Shown piece by piece: positions 30,863-42,826 of a stretch of 64,000 nucleotides of DNA (within the stretch, counting starts at the first letter, position 1; each line of letters begins with the position of its first letter). This DNA comes from Candidimonas sp. (GTDB taxonomy: Bacteria > Pseudomonadota > Gammaproteobacteria > Burkholderiales > Burkholderiaceae_B). Location: contig SCRC01000046.1 of NCBI GenBank assembly GCA_004297945.1, positions 1-64,000 of the forward strand, given 5' to 3'. A model generated the notes under the pieces. The model worked only from the letters and a program-made list of their open reading frames with translations, did not search any database and had not been told where the DNA came from. The translations under genes were made by a program, and so were the position numbers.

Positions 30863-31540
30863 CTACGAAACCCCGTATCGCAAGCGGTACGCGACTACGG
30901 CGGCGCGGTGCTCGGCCAGTTCGGGGTCGTGGTCCAGCAGCCCCATGATATCGCCCAGCGAAGCGATGCTGACTACGGGAATGCCATAGGTATTGCTGAC
31001 ATCCTGCACGGCCGAGTGAGGCGACAGGGCGTCGTCGGCGCCCGCACGTTCCATGCGGTCCAGGGCGATCAATACTGCTGCAGGTTCGGCGCCCGATCGG
31101 CGAATAATGTTGACGGATTCTCGCACCGATGTGCCGGCGGTGATGACATCGTCGATGATGATGACGCGGCCCTGCAAGGGGGCTCCCACCAGCACGCCGC
31201 CTTCGCCATGGTCTTTGACTTCTTTGCGATTGAAGGCAAACGGCACATCCTGGCCGGCCATGGCTGGATGCCCGGTCAGCGCCACGGCCGTGGCGGTCGA
31301 CAGAGGTATACCCTTGTATGCGGGGCCGAACAGCATGTCGAATTTCAGACCGGAGTCGATCAGGGCTTGCGCATAGAATTTGGCCAGGCGGCCTATCGAC
31401 AATCCGGTGTTGAATAGGCCGGCATTAAAGAAATACGGACTGAGACGTCCGGATTTGACCTTGAATTGCCCGAAACGCAAAACGCCTTGCTCTAAAGAAA
31501 AGCGCACAAAATCGCTGCGGTTCTGCGTGGAATCAGCCAT
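30863..31540 (-). CDS. pyrE: Orotate phosphoribosyltransferase
   Basis: [36 protein letters not shown]. Confidence 0.95.
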   Translation of the reverse strand: MADSTQNRSDFVRFSLEQGVLRFGQFKVKSGRLSPYFFNAGLFNTGLSIGRLAKFYAQALIDSGLKFDMLFGPAYKGIPLSTATAVALTGHPAMAGQDVPFAFNRKEVKDHGEGGVLVGAPLQGRVIIIDDVITAGTSVRESVNIIRRSGAEPAAVLIALDRMERAGADDALSPHSAVQDVSNTYGIPVVSIASLGDIMGLLDHDPELAEHRAAVVAYRLRYGVS

Positions 31541-31761
31541 GGTGGGATTTGAGATTAAAAACATTATTATCGGTGATTCTGGGTATGCATGCCGTGCGCC
31601 GCGCACAGTCTCCCCCCGGGAGTATATTTATTAAGCAGATTCTCGTACACTTCGCGCAATGTGATCGGGGGTTTCGTATCCGTTGCGGTGTTTTGCGTAC
31701 AGGGGTTGCAGCAAGCCTTGGCGCAGGACGGGTTTTTATCATCTTTTTGTAGGGAATGAGT

Positions 31762-32169
31762 ATGTCAAAAGGCAGTTGCGAAATGTGGTCCTCGTACGCG
31801 CAAGCCGTCCTTCGCGTGGTTAGCGCTTATATGTTCATGCTGCATGGTGCCGCCAAGCTTCTGCATGTTCCACATATCGCCAGCTATGATAATTTGCAGA
31901 TTTTTTCGCTAATCGGTCTGGCCGGTGTACTGGAACTGGTGTTTGGCGGGTTGCTGTTGATCGGTCTGTTTGCTCGTGCCGCCGCTTTTATCTTGTCGGG
32001 CGAAATGGCGGTTGCTTATTTTATGGCTCATGCCAGCCAGGGCAATCCTTTGTTTCCGCTGATGAATGGCGGCGAACCTGCGGTTCTGTATTGCTTTATA
32101 TTCCTGTTCCTGGCTGTGGCCGGAGCCGGGGCGTGCAGTATTGATCGCTTGCGTGGTGCAAAGTGCTGA
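31762..32169 (+). CDS. DoxX-family membrane protein
   Basis: LRVVSAYMFMLHGAAKLL...GVLELVFGGLLLIGLFARAAAFILSGEMAVAYFM. Confidence 0.88.
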   Translation: MSKGSCEMWSSYAQAVLRVVSAYMFMLHGAAKLLHVPHIASYDNLQIFSLIGLAGVLELVFGGLLLIGLFARAAAFILSGEMAVAYFMAHASQGNPLFPLMNGGEPAVLYCFIFLFLAVAGAGACSIDRLRGAKC

Positions 32170-32173
32170 TCTT

Positions 32174-32258
32174 GTAGCGACAGGCCTTGTGCCTGTCATC
32201 GATGCAATAACCTGCGTCCGGTTTATTGATAAATGGCAGCCACAAGGGCTGCCGCTAC
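32174..32258. repeat. REP-like inverted pair E (+,-)
   Basis: gtagc-gacaggc-cttgt-gcctgtc 32174-32197; ggcagcc-acaag-ggctgcc-gctac 32235-32258. Confidence 0.93.
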
Positions 32259-32341
32259 AAGCGGCGGATATGTCTTTGCAGATGCCGTTTAAATGCCCAG
32301 CTTGATGGAGTCAGTTCAATGTGGTCGCCCGGAGAATCCAT

Positions 32342-33139
32342 ATGAAAATGCCGGTGTACTTTATCTCGCATGGCGGCGGCCCCTGGCCTTACATGCCCGA
32401 GGCACGCGAGAGCAACGCGTTGCTGGCAGCCAGCTTGCGCGAGATTCCTTCGCAATTGCCCAGGCGCCCCACGGCTATATTGGCCGTGTCTGCGCATTGG
32501 GAGACTCCAGGCACGTTTGCTGTGATGGGGCACGCTCATCCGCCTATGGTCTACGATTATTACGGCTTTCCGGCGCATACATATCAGGTTCATTATTCGG
32601 CGCCAGGTATGCCGGCGCTGGCCGATCGGGTCGCGGATTTGCTGCATGCGGCAAGCTTGTCCATCGAGATTGACCGCCAACGCGGTTTCGATCATGGCGC
32701 GTTTGCTCCACTGGCCGTGATGTACCCCGATGCTGACGTTCCCGTTGTGCAGTTGTCGATCGATGCGGGCTATGACCCGGCCCTCCATGTGGCGCTGGGC
32801 CGTGCGCTGGCGCCGCTGCGCGACGAAGATGTGCTGATTCTGGGCAGCGGCCTGAGCTATCACAATCTGCGAAATATGGGCCCGGGCGGCGCGCGTCCGT
32901 CAGCGCAATTTGATGATTGGTTGCAGCAGGTGGTAGTGCAGGGGCCGCTTGAACAGCGTGTCGGGCATCTGCAAAACTGGTCATCAGCACCGGCGGCGCG
33001 TCTGGCGCATCCGCGTGAAGACCATCTGGTTCCGCTGATGGTGGCCGTGGGTGCGGCCGAAAACGAGGCGGCTACCTGCGTCTATCATGAAACCCATGCG
33101 TTTGGCTCTATTACAGCGTCCAGCTTCAGGCTCGGTTAA
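32342..33139 (+). CDS. DODA-type extradiol ring-cleavage dioxygenase (LigB-like)
   Basis: PVYFISHGGGPWPY; ILAVSAHWETPGTFAV; DHGAFAPLAVMYPDADVPVVQLSID; HPREDHLVPLMVAVGAA. Confidence 0.9.
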   Translation: MKMPVYFISHGGGPWPYMPEARESNALLAASLREIPSQLPRRPTAILAVSAHWETPGTFAVMGHAHPPMVYDYYGFPAHTYQVHYSAPGMPALADRVADLLHAASLSIEIDRQRGFDHGAFAPLAVMYPDADVPVVQLSIDAGYDPALHVALGRALAPLRDEDVLILGSGLSYHNLRNMGPGGARPSAQFDDWLQQVVVQGPLEQRVGHLQNWSSAPAARLAHPREDHLVPLMVAVGAAENEAATCVYHETHAFGSITASSFRLG

Positions 33140-33163
33140 TTCTGTCTATGAAATTGCGTTGAT

Positions 33164-33293
33164 GGCACCCACAAGGGGCGCCGCTACAAGCGACGGTATG
33201 TTTATGTAGCGGCACCCCTTGTGGGTGCCATCAACGTTTATAAATACCGTCTCGGTTGTCAACGATTTTGACAGCCACAAGGGCTGCCATTAC
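33164..33293. repeat. REP-like cluster F (-,+,-)
   Basis: ggcacccacaaggggcgccgctac 33164-33187; gtagcggcaccccttgtgggtgcc 33206-33229; gacagccacaagggctgccattac 33270-33293. Confidence 0.93.
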
Positions 33294-33307
33294 TACACAT
33301 TTACGCC

Positions 33308-34762
33308 CTAGCCTAGCTTCTCTTTTAGCAGATCGTTGACTTGCTGTGGATTGGCGCGGCCTTTTGCGGCTTTCATGACCTGGCCCACCAGTGAGTTGAA
33401 GGCCTTTTGCTTGCCGGCCCTGAACTCTTCAACAATGGTCGGATGCGCGGCCAACACGGTGTCGATCATGGCATTTATGGCGCCGCTGTCGTTGATTTGG
33501 CGCAGTCCGCGCGCGTCTATGATGGCATCGGGGTTGCCGTTTTCTTCGCCCGTCCACATGGCGGAAAATACATCGCGCGCCATATTGTTCGAGATGGTTC
33601 CGTCGACGATGCGAGCGATCATGCCCGCCAGCGCGGCGGGTGCAACGGGGCTGTGTGCGAGTGTTATCTCGTCCCGATTTAGGGCTGCGGAAAATTCGCC
33701 CATGACCCAATTGGCGGCCAGCTTGGCCTGGCTCGGAGGCAGCTTGGAGCAGACCTCTTCGAAGTAGGCGGCTATGGCACGATCCATCGTCAGTTGTGCG
33801 GCGTCATAGGGGGTCAGACCGAGTTCCTGTACAAAACGAGCTCGTTTGTGTGCCGGCAGTTCGGGCATGGCCGAGCGCACCTTTTCGATCCAGTCGGCGC
33901 CGATAATGAGCGGCGGCAGGTCGGGGTCGGGGAAGTAACGGTAGTCGTCGGCGTCCTCCTTGCTGCGCATGGTGCGTGTTTCGTTTTTGTCGGAATCGTA
34001 CAGCCGTGTTTCCTGACGCACGCGACCGCCGTCTTCAATCAGTTCGATTTGCCGCCGGACTTCATACTGTATGGCCAGTTCCATGAAACGGAAGGAGTTG
34101 AGGTTTTTGATTTCGCAACGGGTGCCGAATTCGGCTTGGCCCTTGGGGCGCACCGATACATTGGCGTCGCAGCGAAATGAGCCCTCTTGCATATTGCCGT
34201 CGCAAATACCCAGCCAGACAACCAGCCCATGCAGCGTGCGCGCATAGGCCACCGCTTCGGCCGCAGAACGCATTTCCGGTTCGGTCACGATTTCCAGCAG
34301 CGGCGTGCCAGCACGGTTCAGATCGATCCCGGTGGACGATTCGCCATGTGGGCCGGCAAAGTTTTCGTGCAGTGACTTGCCGGCATCTTCTTCGAGATGA
34401 GCCCGGGTCAGGTTGATGGTTTTTTCCTGATCGCCCACGAAGAAACTAAGCGAGCCGCCCAAAACTACCGGAATTTCGTATTGGCTGATCTGGTAATTTT
34501 TGGGCAGGTCTGGGTAAAAATAATTTTTACGCGCAAAGATCGAGCGCGGCGCAATTTGCGCGCCTACGGCCAGCCCGAACTGGATTGCGCGCTCGACTGC
34601 GCTGCGGTTCAGAACCGGCAGGCTGCCCGGCAACGCCATGTCGACTTCGTTGGCCTGCGTGTTGGGTTCCGAGCCGAATCGTGTGCTGCTGTTGGAGAAG
34701 ATTTTCGATTCGGTGGACAACTGTGTGTGTGTTTCCAGCCCGATGACGATTTCCCATTCCAT
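33308..34762 (-). CDS. gatB: Asp-tRNA(Asn)/Glu-tRNA(Gln) amidotransferase subunit B
   Basis: [43 protein letters not shown]. Confidence 0.96.
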   Translation of the reverse strand: MEWEIVIGLETHTQLSTESKIFSNSSTRFGSEPNTQANEVDMALPGSLPVLNRSAVERAIQFGLAVGAQIAPRSIFARKNYFYPDLPKNYQISQYEIPVVLGGSLSFFVGDQEKTINLTRAHLEEDAGKSLHENFAGPHGESSTGIDLNRAGTPLLEIVTEPEMRSAAEAVAYARTLHGLVVWLGICDGNMQEGSFRCDANVSVRPKGQAEFGTRCEIKNLNSFRFMELAIQYEVRRQIELIEDGGRVRQETRLYDSDKNETRTMRSKEDADDYRYFPDPDLPPLIIGADWIEKVRSAMPELPAHKRARFVQELGLTPYDAAQLTMDRAIAAYFEEVCSKLPPSQAKLAANWVMGEFSAALNRDEITLAHSPVAPAALAGMIARIVDGTISNNMARDVFSAMWTGEENGNPDAIIDARGLRQINDSGAINAMIDTVLAAHPTIVEEFRAGKQKAFNSLVGQVMKAAKGRANPQQVNDLLKEKLG

Positions 34763-36288
34763 TATTGCTGCCTCGGTTTGCGTTGATGCCAGTCGGTTGT
34801 CTGCTGAAAGCGATCGGCGATGGCCAAAAGTTGGCCCTCTTTGAAGTAGCTGCCGATAATTTGCAGCCCTATGGGCAGGTCGCCAGCGGCGCCGCCCAGG
34901 CCGCAAGGAATGGACATGGCCGGCAAGCCAGCCAGGCTGATGCCCAGGGTATAAATATCGGCCAGCCAGTCTGCGGTTGGATCGTCGCGGTTCACGCCTA
35001 TGGGTTTGGCGACGGTAGGTGTGACCGGACCCATGATGACATCGCAGTGCTGCGCAAAGGCTTGCTGGAAATCGTTGGCGATCATGCGGCGCACGCGTTG
35101 CGCTTGCAGATAGTACGCATCGTAATAGCCATGCGAAAGCACATAAGTGCCTACCATGATGCGGCGCAGCACCTCGGGGCCGAAGCCTTCGCTGCGCGAG
35201 CGGCTGGTCATTTCGGCCAGATCGCCGTATTGCGCGGCGCGATGGCCGTAGCGCACGCCATCGTAGCGCTGTAGATTGCTCGATGCTTCGGCCGGAGCGA
35301 TCACATAATAGGCAGGAATTGACAGCTCGGTGCGCGGCAGAGAAATCGCGACGCGTTTGGCGCCCAGCGATTCGAATACCTGCAACGCCGCTTCAATGGC
35401 CTGGGCTACGTCGCCGGCCAGCCCGGCATTGAAAAACTCTTTGGGCACCCCGATGCGCAGCCCGGCAAGGGGAAGGCGCCCTGTTTGCTGTTGCAGGGCC
35501 GCGTTGAAATCGGCGCGTATGCGTCCTGGTGCATTGGCTACGCCGTCGCAGGTTTCCAGGCTGGTGGAGTCGCGTTCGTCGAAACCGCTCATGACGTCGA
35601 GCAATTCGAGCAGATCTTTGGCATGACGTGCGATAGGGCCTGCCTGATCCAGACTGGAACCGAACGCCACCATGCCAAAGCGCGACACGGTGCCATAGGT
35701 GGGCTTGATGCCGCTCACGCCGCACAACGCAGCCGGTTGGCGCACCGAGCCGCCGGTATCGGTTCCGGTGGCGGCAACCACCAGGCCGGCGGCGACGGCC
35801 GCAGCCGATCCGCCCGACGATCCGCCAGGCACGAAATCGGGGTTCCAGGGGTTTTTTACCGGCCCGAAGGCCGAATTTTCATTGCCCGAACCCATGGCGA
35901 ATTCGTCGCAATTGAGCTTACCTATCGATACCGCGCCGGCCTGCGTCAGGCGGTGAACCACCGCTGCATCGTAGGGGCTGGTGTAGTTGGCCAGCATCTT
36001 GCTGCCGGCGGTGGTGCGCCAGCCCTGGGTGACAAAAAGATCCTTGTGCGCGATGGGTATGCCGCAAAGCGCAGTAGCGTTACCGGCGGCCAGTGCGGCG
36101 TCGGCGGCGCGCGCCTGCTGGCGAGTGAGTTCGGGGTCGATGTGCAGGAAGGCGTTCAGCGAGCTGGCCTGGGCCGCTGCGAGGGCGCTGTCGGCCAGTT
36201 CCAGTGCAGTAATTTCGCGGGCCCGTAGAGCCGCGCGCAGGGCTTCGATCCCATCGAATTCGGTGTGTATGGGGCTTGTTTTGGGCAT
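34762..36288 (-). CDS. gatA: Asp-tRNA(Asn)/Glu-tRNA(Gln) amidotransferase subunit A
   Basis: Amidase signature [47 protein letters not shown]. Confidence 0.96.
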   Translation of the reverse strand: MPKTSPIHTEFDGIEALRAALRAREITALELADSALAAAQASSLNAFLHIDPELTRQQARAADAALAAGNATALCGIPIAHKDLFVTQGWRTTAGSKMLANYTSPYDAAVVHRLTQAGAVSIGKLNCDEFAMGSGNENSAFGPVKNPWNPDFVPGGSSGGSAAAVAAGLVVAATGTDTGGSVRQPAALCGVSGIKPTYGTVSRFGMVAFGSSLDQAGPIARHAKDLLELLDVMSGFDERDSTSLETCDGVANAPGRIRADFNAALQQQTGRLPLAGLRIGVPKEFFNAGLAGDVAQAIEAALQVFESLGAKRVAISLPRTELSIPAYYVIAPAEASSNLQRYDGVRYGHRAAQYGDLAEMTSRSRSEGFGPEVLRRIMVGTYVLSHGYYDAYYLQAQRVRRMIANDFQQAFAQHCDVIMGPVTPTVAKPIGVNRDDPTADWLADIYTLGISLAGLPAMSIPCGLGGAAGDLPIGLQIIGSYFKEGQLLAIADRFQQTTDWHQRKPRQQ

Positions 36289-36291
36289 AAG

Positions 36292-36600
36292 TTACTCGAT
36301 GACCGTCGGTACCACGAACAAGCCGTCCACCTCGGCTGGAGAATTGGCCATCAGGGCGTGGCGTTCAGCCAGCGTATGCGTGGGCGCGGCTGCGTCGGGA
36401 CGCAGGCGCAGCGCAATGTCCTGGTGCGCCGACAAGGGATGCGCCATGGGTTCGATGCCGTTAGTGTCAACCGCCTGCAATTGTTCGATCAACCTTATAA
36501 TACGGTTGAGTTCGGTGATCGCGCGATGGCTGGCCTGATCTGAAAGTTCGATGCGGGCGAGTCGTGCGATGCGCGCTACGTCCTGGTCGGTAATAGCCAT
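36292..36600 (-). CDS. gatC: Asp-tRNA(Asn)/Glu-tRNA(Gln) amidotransferase subunit C
   Basis: MAITDQDVARIARLARIELSD; upstream of gatA. Confidence 0.92.
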   Translation of the reverse strand: MAITDQDVARIARLARIELSDQASHRAITELNRIIRLIEQLQAVDTNGIEPMAHPLSAHQDIALRLRPDAAAPTHTLAERHALMANSPAEVDGLFVVPTVIE

Positions 36601-36854
36601 GTCAGTGTTTTGATTCGTGAGTATAAAGCCCGTCGGCGCCCGTTTCAGGCTGGATTGCAGGCAAATTCAAGGGAAAGATCGCCGCGTTACAAAAGTTAAC
36701 GAACGGCTTATTCACCCTTAACAAGGGTAAATTATAAGTTATCATTGTCGGTTTAATCGTTAGCCAGTTTTCAGGATCCGGTCATATGCCCTATTGGTGC
36801 ACGATAAAGGGCCTGCAACGGGTAATGAATTTCCCTCAATTTTGATCTAGCTGA

Positions 36855-37904
<1,050 letters not shown>

Positions 37905-37971
37905 TTCAGTCAGTCCTCGTTCGGATACCACCAGGAGTGTGCCGGGCGGATGAAGGCGCAAGTACGAAGTC

Positions 37972-38862
37972 ATGCAAGAAAATCGGACGCTCACGCTGTT
38001 CAGGCATGGACCGACCGCCGAGTTTCGGCTCTTTGTTCTGGTTGTTCTGGCGGTGTCCCTGCTGGTGGTTGATGCCCGCTGGCGCGTGCTCGATCCGGCC
38101 CGTCAGGCGATATCCGTTGTGCTGTATCCCTTTCAACGTTTGGTGCTCGCGCCTCGAGACGCCGTAGAGACATTCAACAACTGGGCCGACGCAGCCGCTT
38201 TGGCGCGCACCGAAAAGGAAGCTTTGCAAAAGCAACGCATCGAACTGGCGCAGATAGCGACTCATGCGGCGCAGATGTCAGTCGAAAACGAGCAGTTGCG
38301 CCGCTTGCTGAATGTGGCGGATACGGTCTCTCAGCCGTCGGTGGCGGTCGAGGTGCTGTACGAGCCTCCCAATGCGTTTACACATCATCTTATTTTCAAT
38401 AAAGGCACCTCCGACGGAATTCGCGCCGGAATGCCTGTGATCGACGAGGGCGGTGTGGTTGGGCAAGTGGTGCGCGTTACTCCCTTCACCTCCGAGGCGG
38501 CGCTGGTGACTGACGACATGGTATCCATTCCCGTGCAGGTCTTGCGCAATGGCCTGCGCCTGATCGTTTTTGGCGGCGGTGTGAGTGGCAAAGTCGAAGT
38601 GCGTTACCTGACGGCGAACGCGGATATCAAGCGCGGCGACACGCTGATCACCAGTGGTATTGGCGGCCTGTTTCCCGCCGGCCTGTCGGTTGCTACAGTC
38701 GACTCGGTAGAGCGCGATTCCGCCACCGGGTTTGCGCGTGCCATAGCAAGCCCTCTTTCTCATCCCGAACGTTATCGCCATTTTCTGGTGTTGCGTGTCG
38801 ATGTTTCCAATCCAAAAGTTCCTCCGGAGGCTCCGTCCAATGGTTCGCAAGCCGGACACTAA
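37972..38862 (+). CDS. mreC: Rod shape-determining protein MreC
   Basis: Position after mreB; VIDEGGVVGQVVRVTPFTSEAALVTDD. Confidence 0.93.
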   Translation: MQENRTLTLFRHGPTAEFRLFVLVVLAVSLLVVDARWRVLDPARQAISVVLYPFQRLVLAPRDAVETFNNWADAAALARTEKEALQKQRIELAQIATHAAQMSVENEQLRRLLNVADTVSQPSVAVEVLYEPPNAFTHHLIFNKGTSDGIRAGMPVIDEGGVVGQVVRVTPFTSEAALVTDDMVSIPVQVLRNGLRLIVFGGGVSGKVEVRYLTANADIKRGDTLITSGIGGLFPAGLSVATVDSVERDSATGFARAIASPLSHPERYRHFLVLRVDVSNPKVPPEAPSNGSQAGH

Positions 38863-39424
38863 GGCCGCGCGACCAGGGGTTCGCGCGCAGGCTTCTTTAT
38901 TAAGCTCCCTACAACCTGTTGATTCGACGCCGTTCAAGCAATCTGCAAATCCCATGTTTGTGTGGGCAACGATACTTCTGGTATGGTTGATCTCTTTTTT
39001 GCCATGGCGTTTATGGCAACCCGCGCCCGATATACTTTTGTTGGTGATCGCCTTCTGGTGTCTGAACGAGCCGCAGAAAGTGTCGATGCTGACGGCGTTT
39101 GTGTTTGGCCTGTTTATGGATGTGCATGATGCGGGTCTGCTCGGCGAGACGGCGCTTACCTACACACTGGTTGCGTATGGCACGATTGTTCTGGCGCGCC
39201 GGCTTCAGCGTTTCGGAGCGATGATACAGGCGATACATTTGTTGCCTGTCTTTGTCTTGTCTGAGGCGGTATCGCGTATCATTCATTCGTGGCTCGCTGG
39301 TGAATGGGCGGGCTGGCAGTGGCTTTGGTCGGCTTTGTTTACGGTGGCGCTTTGGCCGGTAGCCGATGCGCTCCTGCATATGCCGCAACGGCGCCTGAAT
39401 GAAACTGACCCGGGCTCAGTGTAG
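38840..39424 (+). CDS. mreD: Rod shape-determining protein MreD
   Basis: Multi-TM protein between mreC and mrdA; FGLFMDVHDAGLLGETAL. Confidence 0.88.
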   Translation: MVRKPDTKAARPGVRAQASLLSSLQPVDSTPFKQSANPMFVWATILLVWLISFLPWRLWQPAPDILLLVIAFWCLNEPQKVSMLTAFVFGLFMDVHDAGLLGETALTYTLVAYGTIVLARRLQRFGAMIQAIHLLPVFVLSEAVSRIIHSWLAGEWAGWQWLWSALFTVALWPVADALLHMPQRRLNETDPGSV

Positions 39425-39448
39425 TCGGCAATTGGCACAGGCCATTTT

Positions 39449-41521
39449 ATGTTCGAGTTTAAAAAAACGTCGCATCAGCAGAAACGGCGAATAGTCTTTC
39501 GGATCTGGGTGGCGGGAATTTTCGCGTTGGTGTGCTTTGGCGCCTTGCTTGGCCGTCTATGGTACTTACAGGTAGACCGCTACGAGGGTCTGGCAGCCCG
39601 CGCCAACCAGAATCGCATTGCGGTAGTGCCTATACCGCCGCGCCGTGGCGAAATCGTTGATCGCCGCGGCGTGGTGCTGGCGCGCAATTATCGCGACTAC
39701 ACTCTCGATGTCGTGCCGGCCCAAGTCGCAAACATGAAGAAAATGCTCGATGACCTCGGGCAACTGGTTTATATAAGCCCGCTAGATCGCCGTCGCTTCA
39801 AGCAGCGAATGGGGCAAACAGGGCGCTATGCCCATGTGATATTGCGCAATAACCTCAATGACACAGAGGCGGCCTGGTTTTCATCGCACGCTTTTGAGTT
39901 TCCAGGCGTTTCCCTGCGCGCGCGGTGGGTTCGTGAGTATCCGCAAGGGACCTCGGCCGCCCATGTGCTGGGTTATGTCGGGCGCATCTCCGAGTCCGAT
40001 CTGACCAAGCTCGATGATGAAGGGCGCGCGGGCAATTATCGCGGTACGGACGTCATTGGCAAAAAGGGCATTGAGAAAACCTGGGAAAGTTCGCTCCATG
40101 GCCGCACGGGCCTGGAGGAAGTAGAAGTGACGGCGGCCGGTCGGCCGGTGCGTGTATTGCACAGTGTCGATCCGGTTCCTGGCTCCAATCTGGTCTTGTC
40201 GCTGGACATAGGCCTGCAGAAGGTGGCCGAAAAGCTGTTTGAAGGCAGGCGCGGCGCGCTGGTTGCGATTGACCCGAAAACCGGCGATGTACTGGCATTT
40301 GTCTCGTCTCCGTCATTTGACCCCAATTTGTTTATAGATGGCATTGATGTGGAAAATTGGCGTCGTCTGAACGATTCGCCCGATCATCCGTTGGTTGATC
40401 GGGCGTTATATGGCACTTACCCTATCGGTTCGACCTACAAGCCTTTTGTTGCGCTGGCCGCTCTCCAGTTGGGCAAACGCAGCGCAACTCAGATCATTCC
40501 CGATCCGGGGTATTTTGAGTTTGCCGGGCAAAAGTACCGCAATGCGGCGGGTGAAGTCTTCGGGCCGACCGACATGCATCATGCCCTGGTGGTGTCGTCC
40601 GATACGTATTTCTTTTCGCTCGGGCCGATAATCGGTGTGGATGCATTGCACGATTTCACCAAGCAGTTTGGCTTTGGTCAATTGACCGGCATTGACCTGG
40701 ACGGCGAGCGGCGTGGCGTACTGCCTTCCACAGAATGGAAGCGCCACGAGTTCAAAAAACCTTCGCAACAACACTGGTATACCGGCGAATCGATTTCGGT
40801 GGCCGTTGGCCAAGGCTATAACGCATTTACCATACTACAGTTGGCGCAGGCTACTGCCGTGCTGGCCAACGATGGCGTGTACATGAAACCGCACCTGGTA
40901 AGCCTGGTCGAAAACCCGCAGACAGGCAAATCCAGGGCCACCGTAACCAAGCCCTCCTACACCATTGCGCTTAAGCCGGAAAACCTTAAAGTGGTGAAAG
41001 ACGCCCTGATTGATGTGGTTCGGTACGGTACGGCGCGCCGGGCGTTTATCGGCGCCAAGTATCAGGCCGCCGGCAAGACCGGCACGGCCCAACTGTATAG
41101 CCTGAAGGGAGCAAAATACCATTCAAGATCGGTCAACGAGCGTTTGCGCGACCATGCCTTGTTCATGGCTTATGCGCCGGCGGACAACCCGCGCATTGCA
41201 GTGGCCCTGATCGTTGAAAATGGGGGATGGGGAGCTTCAGTTGCAGCGCCTATTGCGCGCCAGGTGTTCGATTACTGGTTGTCGCCCGATCGAAAGGTAA
41301 ACGAGAATTACGTCACCCTTCCCGCCTCGCTCAAGGCGGATCTGCCACATCCAGCGCAGAGCGGATCGGCCAGCGCTACCTCGGACGACTTGCCCGACGT
41401 TATTGGGCCTCCCGATGTTCGTCCCGAAGAAGACCCAACTGATCCCGCGTTGCCCGGCGTTGGTCGCGGTCCTGACGCTTCTCTGACGCTGACCGACTCC
41501 CATAATGCGGAGAGCCCATGA
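39449..41521 (+). CDS. mrdA: Penicillin-binding protein 2
   Basis: PPRRGEIVDRRGVVLARN; GSTYKPFVALAAL (SxxK); KTGTAQ. Confidence 0.96.
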   Translation: MFEFKKTSHQQKRRIVFRIWVAGIFALVCFGALLGRLWYLQVDRYEGLAARANQNRIAVVPIPPRRGEIVDRRGVVLARNYRDYTLDVVPAQVANMKKMLDDLGQLVYISPLDRRRFKQRMGQTGRYAHVILRNNLNDTEAAWFSSHAFEFPGVSLRARWVREYPQGTSAAHVLGYVGRISESDLTKLDDEGRAGNYRGTDVIGKKGIEKTWESSLHGRTGLEEVEVTAAGRPVRVLHSVDPVPGSNLVLSLDIGLQKVAEKLFEGRRGALVAIDPKTGDVLAFVSSPSFDPNLFIDGIDVENWRRLNDSPDHPLVDRALYGTYPIGSTYKPFVALAALQLGKRSATQIIPDPGYFEFAGQKYRNAAGEVFGPTDMHHALVVSSDTYFFSLGPIIGVDALHDFTKQFGFGQLTGIDLDGERRGVLPSTEWKRHEFKKPSQQHWYTGESISVAVGQGYNAFTILQLAQATAVLANDGVYMKPHLVSLVENPQTGKSRATVTKPSYTIALKPENLKVVKDALIDVVRYGTARRAFIGAKYQAAGKTGTAQLYSLKGAKYHSRSVNERLRDHALFMAYAPADNPRIAVALIVENGGWGASVAAPIARQVFDYWLSPDRKVNENYVTLPASLKADLPHPAQSGSASATSDDLPDVIGPPDVRPEEDPTDPALPGVGRGPDASLTLTDSHNAESP

Positions 41522-42654
41522 AACGCATTATGGATTGGGGCTTAAGGGCTCTCGCCGCATTCGATTGGCCGTTGCTGGCCATACTGGCGTTAATGATGCT
41601 GCTGGGCATGACGGTCATGCAATCGGCAGTGGGTGGCATGGACTTGCGATTTGCTGATCAGTCGCGCAATTTTTTGATTGCGTTTTTGGTGATGTGGGCG
41701 GTGGCGTTGGTGCCGCCGCCACAGTTGATGCGGCTGGCGCTGCCTTTTTATATTCTGGGCATTGCACTTTTACTTGGGGTGGAGTTTGCCGGGGAAACCA
41801 GCAAGGGTGCGACCCGCTGGCTCAACCTTGGCTTTGGCCGTATTCAACCATCGGAAATGATGAAGATTGCAGTGCCTTTGATGCTGGCCTGGTATTTTCA
41901 TCGGCATAAGGGCCGCGTGCGTGTTCTGGATTTCATAGTCACACTTGCGCTGCTGGCGGTTCCATTTGGGCTGATTGCCAAGCAGCCCGATCTGGGCACC
42001 GCTTTATTGGTGTTTGTGGCGGGCTTCAGCGTCATTTATCTGGGCGGGCTGTCGTTCAAGCTGCTGGTGCCTTTGGTTCTGGTGGGCGCAATGGGGTTGG
42101 GAGCCTTGGTGCATTATGAGTCGCAAATATGCCAGCCCGACGTCAAGTGGGTGATGCTGCACGATTATCAGAAGCATCGCATATGTACTTTGCTGGATCC
42201 GACCTCAGATCCTTTGGGCAAGGGCTTTCACACGATACAGTCGATGATTGCCGTAGGCTCTGGAGGCGTGTATGGCAAGGGCTATATGCAAGGCACGCAG
42301 TCGCATCTGGATTTCATTCCTGAGCGCACAACCGATTTTATTTTTGCCGTTTACGCAGAGGAGTTCGGGCTCTACGGCGGCATCCTTTTGCTGGTACTTT
42401 ATGCTTTGCTGATCACGCGGGGCTTGTCGATTGCGGTGCATGCGCGAAGCCAGTTCGGCAGGCTTATGGCAGGTTCCATGTCGATGATGTTTTTCGTTTA
42501 CGTGTTTGTGAATATAGGCATGGTCACGGGTATTTTGCCAGTGGTGGGTGTGCCCCTGCCGTTCATGAGCTACGGCGGCACGGCGCTCATGACCCTGGGT
42601 ATCGCCAGCGGGATATTGATGAGCGTCAGCAATTATCGACCCAAAGACCCGTAG
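41518..42654 (+). CDS. rodA: Rod shape-determining protein RodA
   Basis: SEDS protein: FGRIQPSEMMKIAVPLMLAWYFH; FIPERTTDFIFAVYAEEFGLYGG; PFMSYGGTALM. Confidence 0.96.
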   Translation: MKRIMDWGLRALAAFDWPLLAILALMMLLGMTVMQSAVGGMDLRFADQSRNFLIAFLVMWAVALVPPPQLMRLALPFYILGIALLLGVEFAGETSKGATRWLNLGFGRIQPSEMMKIAVPLMLAWYFHRHKGRVRVLDFIVTLALLAVPFGLIAKQPDLGTALLVFVAGFSVIYLGGLSFKLLVPLVLVGAMGLGALVHYESQICQPDVKWVMLHDYQKHRICTLLDPTSDPLGKGFHTIQSMIAVGSGGVYGKGYMQGTQSHLDFIPERTTDFIFAVYAEEFGLYGGILLLVLYALLITRGLSIAVHARSQFGRLMAGSMSMMFFVYVFVNIGMVTGILPVVGVPLPFMSYGGTALMTLGIASGILMSVSNYRPKDP

Positions 42655-42659
42655 TTCAC

Positions 42660-42760
42660 GTAGATCCACCCGTAGCGCCACCTGGTAGCGCCACCCTGTA
42701 GCGCCACCCTGTAGCGCCACCCTGTAGCGCCACCCTGTAGCGCCACCCCTTGTGGGTGGC
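42660..42760 (+). repeat. REP-like cluster G: tandem array of REP heads ending in a full hairpin
   Basis: gtagatccaccc then five gtagcgccacc(c)t(g) units at 42672, 42685, 42698, 42711, 42724, then gtagc-gccaccc-cttgt-gggtggc 42737-42760. Confidence 0.95.
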
Positions 42761-42826
42761 ATTCGCCGCAGGTGGCGTTTACGGAAAATAGCATCGTCCC
42801 AACCTTCGCTAAGCCCTTCTAGCCCC

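Noticed and set aside
35485-36228. 247-aa plus-strand ORF
   Set aside because: Antisense to gatA amidase signature region.
42672-42760. CRISPR or minisatellite array downstream of rodA
   Set aside because: 13-nt head-to-tail units with no spacers, terminating in a full REP hairpin; better explained as REP head amplification.
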